The notes: a model not told the origin generated them from the sequence alone. Shown: positions 11,706 through 21,849, numbered from the stretch's first letter. The stretch is 64,000 nt of DNA from Epiperipatus broadwayi (GCA_028023455.1 JAQFVV010000554.1:62001-126000), one strand, 5' to 3'. Numbers and translations: made by a program.

Positions 11706-12030
11706 TTTTTTATCATCTCCTCTTATCACTTTAATGCAATCTCATCCAAATATTGCTCTTTAATTTTGTTAATCCTTCATTTCTTTTCTTCTTCCTAGAA
11801 GTTTATTATTCTTATAACTTCTCCTTTACTGTTTTTGCATTTTTTTTATATATCCATATATATTAAATTTTTTCTATCATCTCCTTTTATTAAGAAAATT
11901 AAAGAGCAATATATGGAAATTGCATTAAAATGTATAATAGGAGATGATAAATTTTAATACACATGAATATATGAAGAGAAATGCAAAAAAAGTAAAAGAG
12001 AAGATATAAGAATAATAAACTCCCTAGAGG
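11706..12030. repeat. Inverted repeat at the left edge of a minisatellite
   Basis: The segment 11,706-11,885 is roughly the reverse complement of 11,893-12,030: TTTATCATCTCCTCTTATCA against GGAGATGATAAA, and AAGTTTATTATTCTTATAAC against ATAAGAATAATAAACT. The right arm belongs to the minisatellite that begins here, so the array's first unit has an inverted partner. Confidence 0.7.
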
Positions 12031-13022
12031 CAAGTGGAGTCTCATCAACAGATTCAGAATAATCCATGCCACTCACTGTTCTCACCTGCTTCATAAATTT
12101 ATCAGCCAAGAGGAGATGATAAATTTTAATACAAAAAGTAAAGGAGAAGATATAAGAATAATAAACTCCATAGAGGCAAGTGGAGTCTCATCAACAGATT
12201 CAGAATAATCCATGCCACTCGCTGTTTTCACCTGATAAATGTTAATACACATGAATATATGAAGAGAAATGCAAAAAAGTAAAAGAGAAGATATAAGAAT
12301 TATAAACTCCCTAGAGGCAAATGGAGTCTCATCAACAGATTCAGAATAATCCATGCCATTCACTGTTCTCACCTGCTTCATAAATGGAATTTATCAGCCA
12401 AGAGGAGATGATAAATTTTAATACACATGAAGAGAAATGCAAAAAAAGTAAAGGAGAAGATATAAGAATAATAAACTTCCTAGAGGCAAGTGGAGTCTCA
12501 TCAACACATTCAGAATAATCCATGCCACTCACTGTTCTCACCTGCTTCATAAATTTATCAACCAAGAGGAGATGATAAATTTTAATACAAAAAGTAAAGG
12601 AGAAGATATAAAAATAATAAACTCCATAGAGGCAAGTGGAGTCTCATCAACAGATTCAGAATAATCCATGCCACTCACTGTTTTCACCTGATAAATGTTA
12701 ATACACATGAATATATGAAGAAAAATGCAAAAAAGTAAAAGAGAAGATATAAGAATTATAAACTCCCTAGAGGCAAGTGGAGTCTCATCAACAGATTCAG
12801 AATAATCCATGCCATTCACTGTTCTCACCTGCTTCATAAATGGAATTTATCAGCCAAGAAGAGATGATAAATTTTAATACACATGAATATATGAAGAGAA
12901 ATGCAAAAAAAGTAAAGGAGAAGATATAAAAATAATAAACTCCCTAGAGGCAAGTGGAGTCTCTTCAACAGATTCAGTATAATCCATGCCACTCACTGTT
13001 CTTACCTGCTTTATAAATGGAA
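11930..13022. repeat. Minisatellite with three-monomer higher-order structure
   Basis: Seven monomers of about 142-176 bp share the core GAGTCTCATCAACAGATTCA, near 12,037, 12,181, 12,325, 12,491, 12,637, 12,779 and 12,955. Monomers 1-3 match 4-6 type for type (offsets 454, 456, 454 bp): type A has AAATTTATCA(G/A)CCAAGAGG, type B is short with CCTGATAAATGTTAATAC, and type C has AAATGGAATTTATCAGCC. The array therefore grew by duplication of a ~454-bp trimer. On the minus strand each monomer encodes GMDYSESVDETPLAS in an open frame (for example 12,547-12,837). The frames are short and lack a common start, so I do not call a gene. Confidence 0.85.
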
Positions 13023-13240
13023 TTAATCAGCCATTGATCTATGCAAATATGGGTAAACACAAATTATGAACCACACAGTTAGTGACAATCAAATCTATAG
13101 TTACAGTGGTAGAATTGAAGGGCATTAAGAAGTCACTGGTGGTTCTATTTCATCACTGTAATCGCTATAAGTTTCTTAATTAAATAAATTATATATATAT
13201 ATATTAGAATTAATTAGTGTGTTAATTGAATATATATATA

Positions 13241-13903
13241 TGAGGGGGACCAAAAAATAACCAGAATTTTATATTAAAAATTATTTATTTTTAAGTGTTG
13301 TAAATTCAATCTCCTTCAAATTACTATCCATTTGATGCTATACATTGGTCTAAATGTGTTTTTCATTTTTTAAAGTAGTCCGAAAATACTTGCAAAGTGA
13401 TGTCTTTTAATGCCTCCAGCATTTTTTCCCACCACTTCTAAGTCCGCAAAAAAAAAAAAAAAGTAGACATTTTTTCACTCAAGAGATTAAAAAAAAAATC
13501 ACATGAAGCAAGATCAAATGACTTAAAGCTGGTTTATGCTGAATTTAATTAAAAAGTGTTTCGCGCTCAAGGCTTTGAGAGATGACACTTTGTTGGGGAC
13601 TTTTCTTGTCACAAAAATGGGATGTTTACATTTCACCACATCATGTAAATGTTTCAGAACTTGCATATAAAATGCCCGATGATTACAAACTAAATCTGAG
13701 AGAAAAATTCCATTTGCATAAAAAAAATGTCAGTGGTAATTGTTTGAACTTTTCAGCCATTATAAAAAAATCGACAAATATGCAAAATGCACTTTACAAA
13801 AAAATGTGTGATATGGCCCCTAAATTTCACATGGTAATGTCATTTGGCAGATTGATGCAGAAGGGTCCCTGCAAAAAGTATGTAACAGCCGAAACATATA
13901 TAT
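13241..13903 (-). mobile_element. Mariner-like relic, left part
   Basis: The left end is GAGGGGGACCAAAAAATAACC, matching GGGACCCAAAAATAACC in the relic at 47,091. The minus-strand reading carries transposase C-terminal traces: DLASCDFFFL (the region of the last catalytic Asp, usually SPDLAPCDFFLFP), and near the left end an 'FEGDW'-like end. The coding frame is destroyed, and the plus-strand 130-codon frame at 13,582-13,974 is a shadow. The relic is interrupted at 13,903 by the LTR element and resumes at 21,624. Confidence 0.8.
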
Positions 13904-14489
13904 TGAAACAGATATACTGTTCCTCATATAAATATTCAAAAGATCCCCCCCCCATTCAAAAATGTCTAGCATGATTCAGTCTAATTGGGAACGCAATAAA
14001 GCTGTGATTTGTTTAAAAAAAATCATATTTTTAATTTTGTGATTGATGGATTTGAATAAAATGTTATGTCATCTTATTTTTTTTTTATCTGTCTCAATAA
14101 AAAAAAAAGAAATTAATTATCCAATCATTAAAAAGAAAAAAAAAAGATACTTGGGTTAAACTGAGGCAGTATTCAAATTAGGCACGTCGTCGGAAGAAAA
14201 GAACTTTTTTTTTTCTCTCTCGTCTTACACAGAGAAGCAGAACATATTAAATTTTTTTTAAAAAAAAAAGTGTATTACTTAATTCTTTTGACATATTAAA
14301 ATATAGCTTTAACAAAACGTGAAAATGGAAAAAGAAAGCTTTGCTAGAGGAATTATAATGACAATGGGGTAAATTAGCGGCTTCACTCTCTCCACGCTGT
14401 GCCATGACTTTCCATAGATGAAATAACCCGCCTTCTTTTTGAGTAAACTGGACTGCAAAACTGGAAGGTAATTATGTTATAAGAATGTT

Positions 14490-14930
14490 TAGACATCTTT
14501 ATCATAAATTATAAATTGACATCATGAAATGTCTACATAAAAATTATTTTTATAAAATATTAAAACATTTTTATCATATGTTATAAAGTGAAGTTATGAA
14601 ACGGTTGCATACATTTTGTTTGATAAAATATTAAGACATCTTTATCATGCGTTATAAAGTGAAGTTATGAAATAATTACATAGAATTTGTTTTATAAAAT
14701 ATTAAAACATCTTTATCATACGTTATAAAGTGAAGTTATGAAATAATTACATAGAATTTGTTTTATAAAATATTAAAACATCTTTATCATACGTTATAAA
14801 GTGAAGTTATGAAATAATTACATAGAATTTATTTTGTAAAATATTAGAACATGTTTATCATACGTTATAAAATGAAGTTATGAAATAGTTATACGCAAAT
14901 TTATTTATAAAAATATTTGAACGTATTTAC
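14490..14930. repeat. ~71-bp tandem array in the 5' LTR
   Basis: About six units share CATCTTTATCATACGTTATA and AAGTGAAGTTATGAAATAAT. The same array occurs at 19,565-20,010 in the 3' LTR. No coding frame runs through it. Function unknown. Confidence 0.85.
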
Positions 14931-15525
14931 TATATGGATTAGAAATGCTTTAATTGCATATTACTTCTATCTGGATAATGTAACAGAGCTTATGTGTATG
15001 AATATACTTTTATATTTGACTAAATTAGAAATGCTTCAATTACTAAATGATAAATGCTCCACAAGCCAAACAGAGTTTATGTGTATGAATATACTTTTAT
15101 ATTTGACTAAATTAGAAATGCTTCAATTACTAAATGATAAATGCTCCACAAGCCAAACAGAGTTTATGTGTATGAATATACTTTTATATTTGACTAAATT
15201 AGAAATGCTTCAATTACTAAATGATAAATGCTCCACAAGCCAAACAGAATTTATGTATATGAATATACTTTTATATTTGACTAAATTATAAATGCTTCAA
15301 TTACCAAATGATAAATGCTCCACAAACCAAGAATTGCTGAGTTTAAATGTTTACCAATCAATAATAATTCATAAAATAATGAAATGCTGTATAAATCATA
15401 AATGCTTGACTGCTCCCAAGCTTCTTCACATAAATGAATTCAAAATGAATTATTGTATAAACCATAAATGCTTGACTGCTTCTAGGGTTCTTCTCATAAA
15501 TGAATTCAAAATGAACTATTGTTGA
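14917..15525 (+). other. LTR-borne open frame over 87-bp tandem repeats
   Basis: The 87-bp unit is an exact multiple of three and open, giving a 29-residue repeat (MCMNILLYLTKL..., then EMLQLLNDKCSTSQTEF). A TAA in the last unit (AAATTATAAATG where other units read AAATTAGAAATG) splits the frame into 124 and 77 codons. Downstream codons continue into a variant block. The 3' LTR has the same frame with five units (19,993-20,454, then 20,455-20,688) and the same stop, so the stop predates insertion. The first frame starts at a non-ATG codon. I doubt it is a gene; an open repeat frame can arise by chance from one open unit. Confidence 0.35.
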
Positions 15526-16070
15526 ATTAGAATATTTCCAAGCTTCTTCTCATAAATGAATTCAAAATGAATTATTGTTGAATTAGAATATTTCCAAGCT
15601 TCTTCTCATAAATGAATTCAAAATGAACTATTGTTGAATTAGAATATTTCCAAGCTTCTTCTCATAAATGAATTCAAAATGAACTATTGTTGAATTAGAA
15701 TATTTCCAAGCTTCTTCTCATAAATGAATTCAAAATGAACTATTGTTGAATTAGAATATTTCCAAGCTTCTTCTCATAAAGGAATTCAAAAATAAACTAT
15801 TGTTGAATTAGAATATTTCCAAGCTTCTTCTCATAAATGAATTCAAAATGAACTATTGTTGAATTAGAATATTTCCAAGCTTCTTCTCATAAAGGAATTC
15901 AAAAATGAACCATTGTTGAATTAGACTGTTTCCAAACGTCTTCTCATAAATGAATTCAAAATGAACTATTGTTGAATTAGAATATTTCCAAGCTTCTTCT
16001 CATAAAGGAATTCAAAAATGAACTATTGTTGAATTAGACTGTTTCCAAACGTCTTCTCATAAATGAACTT
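15480..16070. repeat. ~56-bp tandem array in the 5' LTR
   Basis: About ten units share CCAAGCTTCTTCTCATAAATG (shown in part) and GAACTATTGTTGAATTAGAA. Two unit variants (TTAGACTGTTTCCAAACGTC) alternate near the end. The 3' LTR array (20,640-21,115) has about one or two fewer units, so the array changed length after, or during, insertion. Confidence 0.85.
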
Positions 16071-16564
16071 GTAAATGAACTATTGATAAAAAAAAAGAAC
16101 TGCTTCTAGCTCTTTCATAAGTAAAATGAAAATGAGTTATCATGTGGATAAAAGTGAATTTCGTTAGAAATTGCTAATTAATTGTTATTTAATAAATTTT
16201 TTTTGTTACTAAAAATTAAATTGGTTATCCAGTTGTCCAATTCTGTTTTGTTTTATTGCATCACTCATCAGTTATAGCACTGGTTCATGAGAATCTCATG
16301 CCTTCTGAGCTACGTCTGACATAACTAGACCTACCCAAATCAGGTTGTAGTGAGACGGAACTCTAATGGCGCTTTTTGGGAAACCAAACATAGAAATATT
16401 TAGATGTTTCCAGTCTCTATGGTACTACATCCTCTGATGAGCAGGAAATATTGTTGTAGGAGGCATTAACATCTGCATTAGGAATGTCAATTGATAGTTC
16501 CTTCCTACAGCATGCTCATCAGAAAATTGTTACAACTGACGTAATAAAAGGGTTGTATGGGGGT

Positions 16565-16720
16565 CCGGTTACATTTGGCGCCTTACTGTGAGGCCTTATC
16601 TGGCATAGGCCGGTTACATTTGGCGCCTTACTGTGAGGCCTTATCTGGCTAGCCTACTCATAGGCCGGTTAATTTGCCACCCTACTGTGAGGTCCGATCT
16701 AGCTAGCCTACTCATAGGCA
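16565..16720 (+). repeat. Leader repeat: LTR end plus primer-site-like motif, three times
   Basis: Units start at 16,565, 16,610 and 16,665, each beginning CCGGTTA. Units 1 and 2 contain CCGGTTACATTTGGCGCC followed by TTACTGTGAGGCC. Unit 3 is decayed (GGTTAATTTGCCACCCTAC). The unit thus contains the last 9 bases of the LTR (CCGGTTACA) fused to the putative primer-binding site, repeated into the leader. The spacing is 45 and 55 bp. Confidence 0.8.
16576..16582 (+). promoter_or_regulatory. Candidate primer-binding site TGGCGCC
   Basis: TGG pairs with the universal CCA end of tRNAs, and TGGCGCC starts many retroviral-type primer sites. It lies 2 nt past the CA end at 16,573. A second copy at 16,621-16,627 sits in the leader repeat. 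The pairing beyond seven bases was not matched to a named tRNA. Confidence 0.5.
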
Positions 16721-16952
16721 TAAGCAGATCACGATTCTGTGATATGAACAGTGCATATGATGTAGTGATGTAATTTGTTCAGGAAGGATGGAAAAATAAA
16801 AGTTTAAAAGAAAAACAACACAAAAATGAATGGCATAAAGAATGAAACAGGCATTTCAAAGAAGATGGAGTAAAGTCATGGTGTGGATGGAGAGAGAAGC
16901 TTAATAAAGTTGAAATAAAAAAAAAATACCACTAAACTAGAATAAAATATTG

Positions 16953-18386
16953 ATGAAAACCAGATCAAAAACAAAAAAAATGATGAATACAGAAAGCATA
17001 GAGGATCCTCCTGAGAAAGAAGATAAACAAGAAGCTAAAGCAGATGAGGAATCAGAGAAAACAGGGGAGATGTCTACATTAGCCCAGTTATTGGAAATTA
17101 TAAAAGCAGACCAAAAGAAAAGAGACAAACAAAGAGAAGAAGATATCAAACAGAGAGAAGAAGATAACCAAAAAAGAGACAAACAAAGAGAAGAAGATAT
17201 CAAACAGAGAGAAGAAGATAACCAAAAAAGAGATAAACAAAGAGAAGAAGATATCAAACAGAGAGAAGAAGATAACAAGCAAGCAATAGAAGTAAACCAA
17301 AGAATAGAAAAACAAGCTATAGAAGCAGTGGAAAATCAAAATGAAAAGTTAAACCAGTTGATAAAGGAAATAATTCAGTCTAAAAAATTGGATGAGGAGG
17401 AGACTTTGGAATTTCCAACCAAAGATATTTTAAAGGAATCACAAATTGAATATCCTATTACTGATGAAGCAAAATTTGAGATTGTTAAAAAGGAAGAAAT
17501 TGAAATTACAAAGAGTGATCTTGAAATTGTCAGTCTACCTTCAGGAAAACTTCTGATTGTGGAATATACCTCTAAAATTGAAAATAAAGAAACAGTATAT
17601 ACAGAAGCTGAGACTGAAATTATATCAAACACAGCAAAAGAGTTTCAAATGGATGAAAATAAATCTAATAAAGCAAAATTAAAATCTTCTGATCTTCAAG
17701 AAGATGAAAAACGTGAAAATGAACATAATCAAAAACTTAATTCTCATATAACTAAGGAACTGTCCAATATAGAAGAAAATGTTTCAGAAAAATTGTCTGA
17801 TATATGCTATGAAATAGTAAAGGAGATAGAGAAAGAAACCATAAAATGGAAAGAAAAGTGTGTTAGTCCTCAGCCATATATAAAAATTATAAACAAAAGC
17901 TTAATAAACTCAAATCAAAAATTGAGTACAAAAAAAATATATATAAAGACAGTTATTAAAAATATAGTTGCTTACGCAGGAAAAGACACCAAAAAGGAAT
18001 CTCAAAACTCGGGATTTATCAGTGTGAAAGAAATTAAACAACAAGAAACCTTTGCAAATACCAAAAAAATAATTACTATGGCAAAAGAACCATTTAAAAG
18101 GAAACTTTTATGTAAAAATGAAGTACCACCATGGAAGAGGAACAGGAAAAAATTCACAGATGGTGTTCATGGTCCATATCGGATGCGTATAATTAGAAGA
18201 TCAAACAGTAACAAGGATCTCCAAAGAAAATACAGAAGTGAAGAAGCAAGACACCACAGTAATGTTAAACATGATAAATTTTCAACAAAGAGACGATCCA
18301 GAAGTATGTCACCTCATAATACAAAAGAGGACTATAGGAGAACTGATCATGATCCTCAGTCTCCCCAAACCAGGTTGCAGTTATAA
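16953..18386 (+). CDS. Gag-like coiled-coil protein of the LTR element, 477 aa
   Basis: This is one uninterrupted frame; the first ATG is at 16,953 (an in-frame TTG precedes it). The N-terminus is very acidic and basic by turns. MSTLAQLLEIIKADQKK begins at about residue 40, and then an 18-residue unit RDKQREEDIKQREEDNQK repeats three times (residues ~57-109), strongly predicted coiled coil by its charge pattern. The middle is Lys/Glu/Ile-rich without a recognised fold. The C-terminal ~90 residues are basic (PPWKRNRKKF, TKRRSRSMSP), suitable for RNA binding, but no CCHC knuckle is visible. There are no protease, RT or integrase motifs. Position after the leader and between the LTRs suggests gag. 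I cannot exclude a captured host exon or a novel ORF. Codons are AT-rich like the neighbourhood. Confidence 0.7.
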   Translation: MKTRSKTKKMMNTESIEDPPEKEDKQEAKADEESEKTGEMSTLAQLLEIIKADQKKRDKQREEDIKQREEDNQKRDKQREEDIKQREEDNQKRDKQREEDIKQREEDNKQAIEVNQRIEKQAIEAVENQNEKLNQLIKEIIQSKKLDEEETLEFPTKDILKESQIEYPITDEAKFEIVKKEEIEITKSDLEIVSLPSGKLLIVEYTSKIENKETVYTEAETEIISNTAKEFQMDENKSNKAKLKSSDLQEDEKRENEHNQKLNSHITKELSNIEENVSEKLSDICYEIVKEIEKETIKWKEKCVSPQPYIKIINKSLINSNQKLSTKKIYIKTVIKNIVAYAGKDTKKESQNSGFISVKEIKQQETFANTKKIITMAKEPFKRKLLCKNEVPPWKRNRKKFTDGVHGPYRMRIIRRSNSNKDLQRKYRSEEARHHSNVKHDKFSTKRRSRSMSPHNTKEDYRRTDHDPQSPQTRLQL

Positions 18387-18981
18387 TTCAGAATAAAATA
18401 GAGATAACTGATGGAAGGAGTTTGTGGGTGTGATGTAGTGATGCATGAACTTGTGTTTTTCATGTTGAGATGGTGGATGATTGAGCGGAGCTGCTTGGAT
18501 GCATTGTGTTATGATGCTCCGAAGTATATGCTCGGCACTATCCAGACCTGGATGTTGTGCTCCAAGAGTAGTCCAGCAGTGCGTATATATAGGTCTCATG
18601 TATAGGCCTTGGTCTCATGAATAGGCCAAATGATAGCCCCTAAGACTCACCAAAGCTGAGCAGGGTTGGCTGAGTGCCAAATTGTTTTTTTTCTCTGGCT
18701 CCTATTCTTGGTTGGATGATATTTCTAGGTACAAGAGAGGTAGTGCTTAAAAATGAGATATTTTCTCGTGACATCATGGGGCGGTGCATGCTGGTAGTTT
18801 GTGCTTGGCCATCTACTTATCCTAGCATTGGAGGCTATAGTTCATGTATTCACTTTTCTAGTTCATCTTACCCATTCATCAGCATATCTAAAACCAGGCA
18901 GTACTGAGAAATAATGTGTATAGTATATGGAATGAAATCGTACTTCCAGGCGATTTCATCCCAAAATTTAGTGAGGGGTAA
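18387..18981 (+). other. Non-coding 3' interior of the LTR element, ending in a purine tract
   Basis: No frame beyond 77 codons. It contains two closely spaced TAGGTCTCATG/TGGTCTCATG blocks at about 18,588-18,620. It ends with GTGAGGGGTAAAG (18,971-18,983), positioned as a polypurine tract for plus-strand priming directly before the 3' LTR. Confidence 0.6.
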
Positions 18982-21623
18982 AGAAACAGATATACTGTTC
19001 CTCATATAAATATTCAAAAGATCCCCCCCCCATTCAAAAATGTCTAGCGTGATTCAGTCTAATTGGGAACGCAATAAAGCTGTGATTTGTTTAAAAAAAT
19101 CATATTTTTAATTTTGTGATTGATGGATTTGAATAAAATGTTATGTCATCTTATTTTTTTTTATCTGTCTCAATAAAAAAAAAGAAATTAATTATCCAAT
19201 CATTAAAAAGAAAAAAAAAAGATACTTGGGTTAAACTGAGGCAGTATTCAAATTAGGCACGTCGTCGGAAGAAAAGAACTTTTTTTTTTCTCTCTCATCT
19301 TACACAGAGAAGCAGAACATATTAAATTTTTTTTTAAAAAAAAAAGTGTATTACTTAATTCTTTTGACATATTAAAATATAGCTTTAACAAAACGTGAAA
19401 ATGGAAAAAGAAAGCTTTGCTAGAGGAATTATAATGACAATGGGGTAAATTAGCGGCTTCACTCTCTCCACGCTGTGCCATGACTTTCCATAGATGAAAT
19501 AACCCGCCTTCTTTTTGAGTAAACTGGACTGCAAAACTGGAAGGTAATTATGTTATAGGAATGTTTAGACATCTTTATCATAGATTATAAATTGACATCA
19601 TGAAATGTCTACATAAAAATTATTTTTATAAAATATTAAAACATTTTTATCATATGTTATAAAGTGAAGTTATGAAACGGTTGCATACATTTTGTTTGAT
19701 AAAATATTAAGACATCTTTATCATGCGTTATAAAGTGAAGTTATGAAATAATTACATAGAATTTGTTTTATAAAATATTAAAACATCTTTATCATACGTT
19801 ATAAAGTGAAGTTATGAAGTAATTACATAGAATTCGTTTTATAAAATATTAAGACATCTTTATCATACGTTATAAAGTGAAGTTATGAAATAATTACGTA
19901 GAATTTATTTTGTAAAATATTAGAACATGTTTATCATACGTTATAAAATGAAGTTATGAAATAGTTATACGCAAATTTATTTATAAAAATATTTGAACGT
20001 ATTTACTATATGGATTAGAAATGCTTTAATTGCATATTACTTCTATCTGGATAATGTAACAGAGCTTATGTGTTTGAATATACTTTTATATTTGACTAAA
20101 TTAGAAATGCTTCAATTACTAAATGATAAATGCTCCACAAGCCAAACAGAGTTTATGTGTATGAATATACTTTTATATTTGACTAAATTAGAAATGCTTC
20201 AATTACTAAATGATAAATGCTCCACAAGCCAAACAGAATTTATGTATATGAATATACTTTTATATTTGACTAAATTAGAAATGCTTCAATTACTAAATGA
20301 TAAATGCTCCACAAGCCAAACAGAGTTTATGTGTATGAATATACTTTTATATTTGACTAAATTAGAAATGCTTCAATTACTAAATGATAAATGCTCCACA
20401 AGCCAAACAGAATTTATGTATATGAATATACTTTTATATTTGACTAAATTATAAATGCTTCAATTACCAAATGATAAATGCTCCACAAACCAAGAATTGC
20501 TGAGTTTAAATGTTTACCAATCAATAATAATTCATAAAATAATGAAATGCTGTATAAATCATAAATGCTTGACTGCTCCAAAGCTTCTTCACATAAATGA
20601 ATTCAAAATGAATTATTGTATAAACCATAAATGCTTGACTGCTTCTAGGGTTCTTCTCATAAATGAATTCAAAATGAACTATTGTTGAATTAGAATATTT
20701 CCAAGCTTCTTCTCATAAATGAATTCAAAATGAACTATTGTTGAATTAGAATATTTCCAAGCTTCTTCTCATAAATGAATTCAAAATGAACTATTGTTGA
20801 ATTAGAATATTTCCAAGCTTCTTCTCATAAAGGAATTCAAAAATGAACCATTGTTGAATTAGACTGTTTCCAAATGTCTTCTCATAAATGAATTCAAAAT
20901 GAACTATTGTTGAATTAGAATATTTCCAAGCTTCTTCTCATAAATGAATTCAAAATGAACTATTGTTGAATTAGAATATTTCCAAACTTCTTCCCATAAA
21001 TGAATTCAAAATGAACTATTGTTGAATTAGAATATTTCCAAGCTTCTTCTCATAAAGGAATTCAAAAATGAACTATTGTTGAATTAGACTGTTTCCAAAT
21101 GTCTTCTCATAAATGAACTTGTAAATGAACTATTGATAAAAAAAAAGAACTGCTTCTAGCTCTTTCATAAGTAAAATGAAAATGAGTTATCATGTGGATA
21201 AAAGTGAATTTCGTTAGAAATTGCTAATTAATTGTTATTTAATAAATTTTTTTTGTTACTAAAAATTAAATTGGTTATCCAGTTGTCCAATTCTGTTTTG
21301 TTTTATTGCATCACTCATCAGTTATAGCACTGGTTTATGAGAATCTCATGCCTTCTGAGCTACGTCTGACATAACTAGACCTACCCAAATCAGGTTGTAG
21401 TGAGACGGAACTCTAATGGTGCTTTTTGGGAAATCAAACATAGAAATATTTAGATGTTTCCAGTCTCTATGGTACTACATCCTCTGATGAGCAGGAAATA
21501 TTGTTGTAGGAGGCATTAACATCTGCATTAGGAATGTCAATTGATAGTTCCTTCCTACAGCATGCTCATCAGAAAATTGTTACAGCTGACGTAATAAAAG
21601 GGTTGTATGGGGGTCCGGTTACA
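18982..21623 (+). repeat. 3' LTR, 2.64 kb
   Basis: It matches the 5' LTR almost base for base apart from repeat copy number: five 87-bp units here against four, and about eight or nine 56-bp units against about ten. A few substitutions occur, such as CTCGTC/CTCATC near 19,300 and GGCGCT/GGTGCT near 21,420. It ends GGTTACA at 21,623 and is followed by ATATATATAT. Confidence 0.85.
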
Positions 21624-21692
21624 ATATATATATACTAGCATAGGTGTGCAAACCAGAGAACAATTTCTATTATTGCTGGGTCACCACTTGTA
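21624..21692 (-). mobile_element. Mariner-like relic, right part
   Basis: After the LTR element the sequence (ATATACTAGCATAGGTGTGCA) aligns with 47,906-47,965 (ATGTATGACAACAGGTGCAT) of the other relic and ends in ATTATTGCTGGGTCACC, a decayed right terminus (expected GGTTATTTTTGGGTCCC). It completes the relic begun at 13,241. Confidence 0.65.
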
Positions 21693-21849
21693 TATATGAA
21701 TTAACTCCACTGCTTACCACTAGCTGAAATTAAATATCCAATCATTCTCCAAATATTAAGAAAATCCAGCTACACCCTTTGTGAAAAAAAATAAAAAAAG
21801 TATAGAGGGCATAGCTGAAATTTCTTAATGTTTGGAGAGTAATTTGATA

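Larger units (their letters stand above)
13904..16573 (+). repeat. 5' LTR, 2.67 kb, with three tandem arrays
   Basis: The LTR is nearly identical to 18,982-21,623. It holds in order: about six ~71-bp units (14,490-14,930; core CATACGTTATAAAGTGAAGT), four 87-bp units (14,985-15,290; core CTTTTATATTTGACTAAATT), and about ten ~56-bp units (15,480-16,070; core CCAAGCTTCTTCTCATAAA). LTRs of this length are unusual, since several hundred bp is typical. The start is set by TG at 13,904, where the mariner sequence ends; the end is set by GTTACA directly before the TTTGGCGCC leader. Confidence 0.85.
13904..21623 (+). mobile_element. Young LTR retroelement with giant LTRs, gag-only interior
   Basis: Two direct repeats, 13,904-16,573 (2,670 bp) and 18,982-21,623 (2,642 bp), flank a 2,408-bp interior. 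The first repeat begins TGAAACAG and both end GGTTACA, i.e. TG...CA (the 3' copy reads AG at its start). The outer flanks are ATATAT on both sides, fitting a 4- or 6-bp target duplication in an (AT)n tract. TGGCGCC, a common primer-binding-site start, lies 3 bp after the 5' LTR, and a purine-rich GTGAGGGGTAAAG precedes the 3' LTR. The interior has one 477-codon ORF and no protease, RT or integrase. The LTRs differ mostly in repeat copy number, so the insertion is recent. This is the layout of a non-autonomous gag-only element. Confidence 0.85.

Noticed and set aside
11930-13022. CRISPR-like array
   Set aside because: The units are direct tandem repeats of ~150 bp without unique spacers, in a eukaryotic transposon-rich setting.
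13582-13974. 130-codon plus-strand frame
   Set aside because: It lies on the antisense strand of the mariner transposase relic, crosses into the LTR, and has no domain.
17088-17339. Ser/Leu/Phe-rich minus-strand frames opposite the gag-like ORF (16,937-17,632)
   Set aside because: They are antisense shadows of the Glu/Lys-rich 18-residue repeat, with low-complexity translation.
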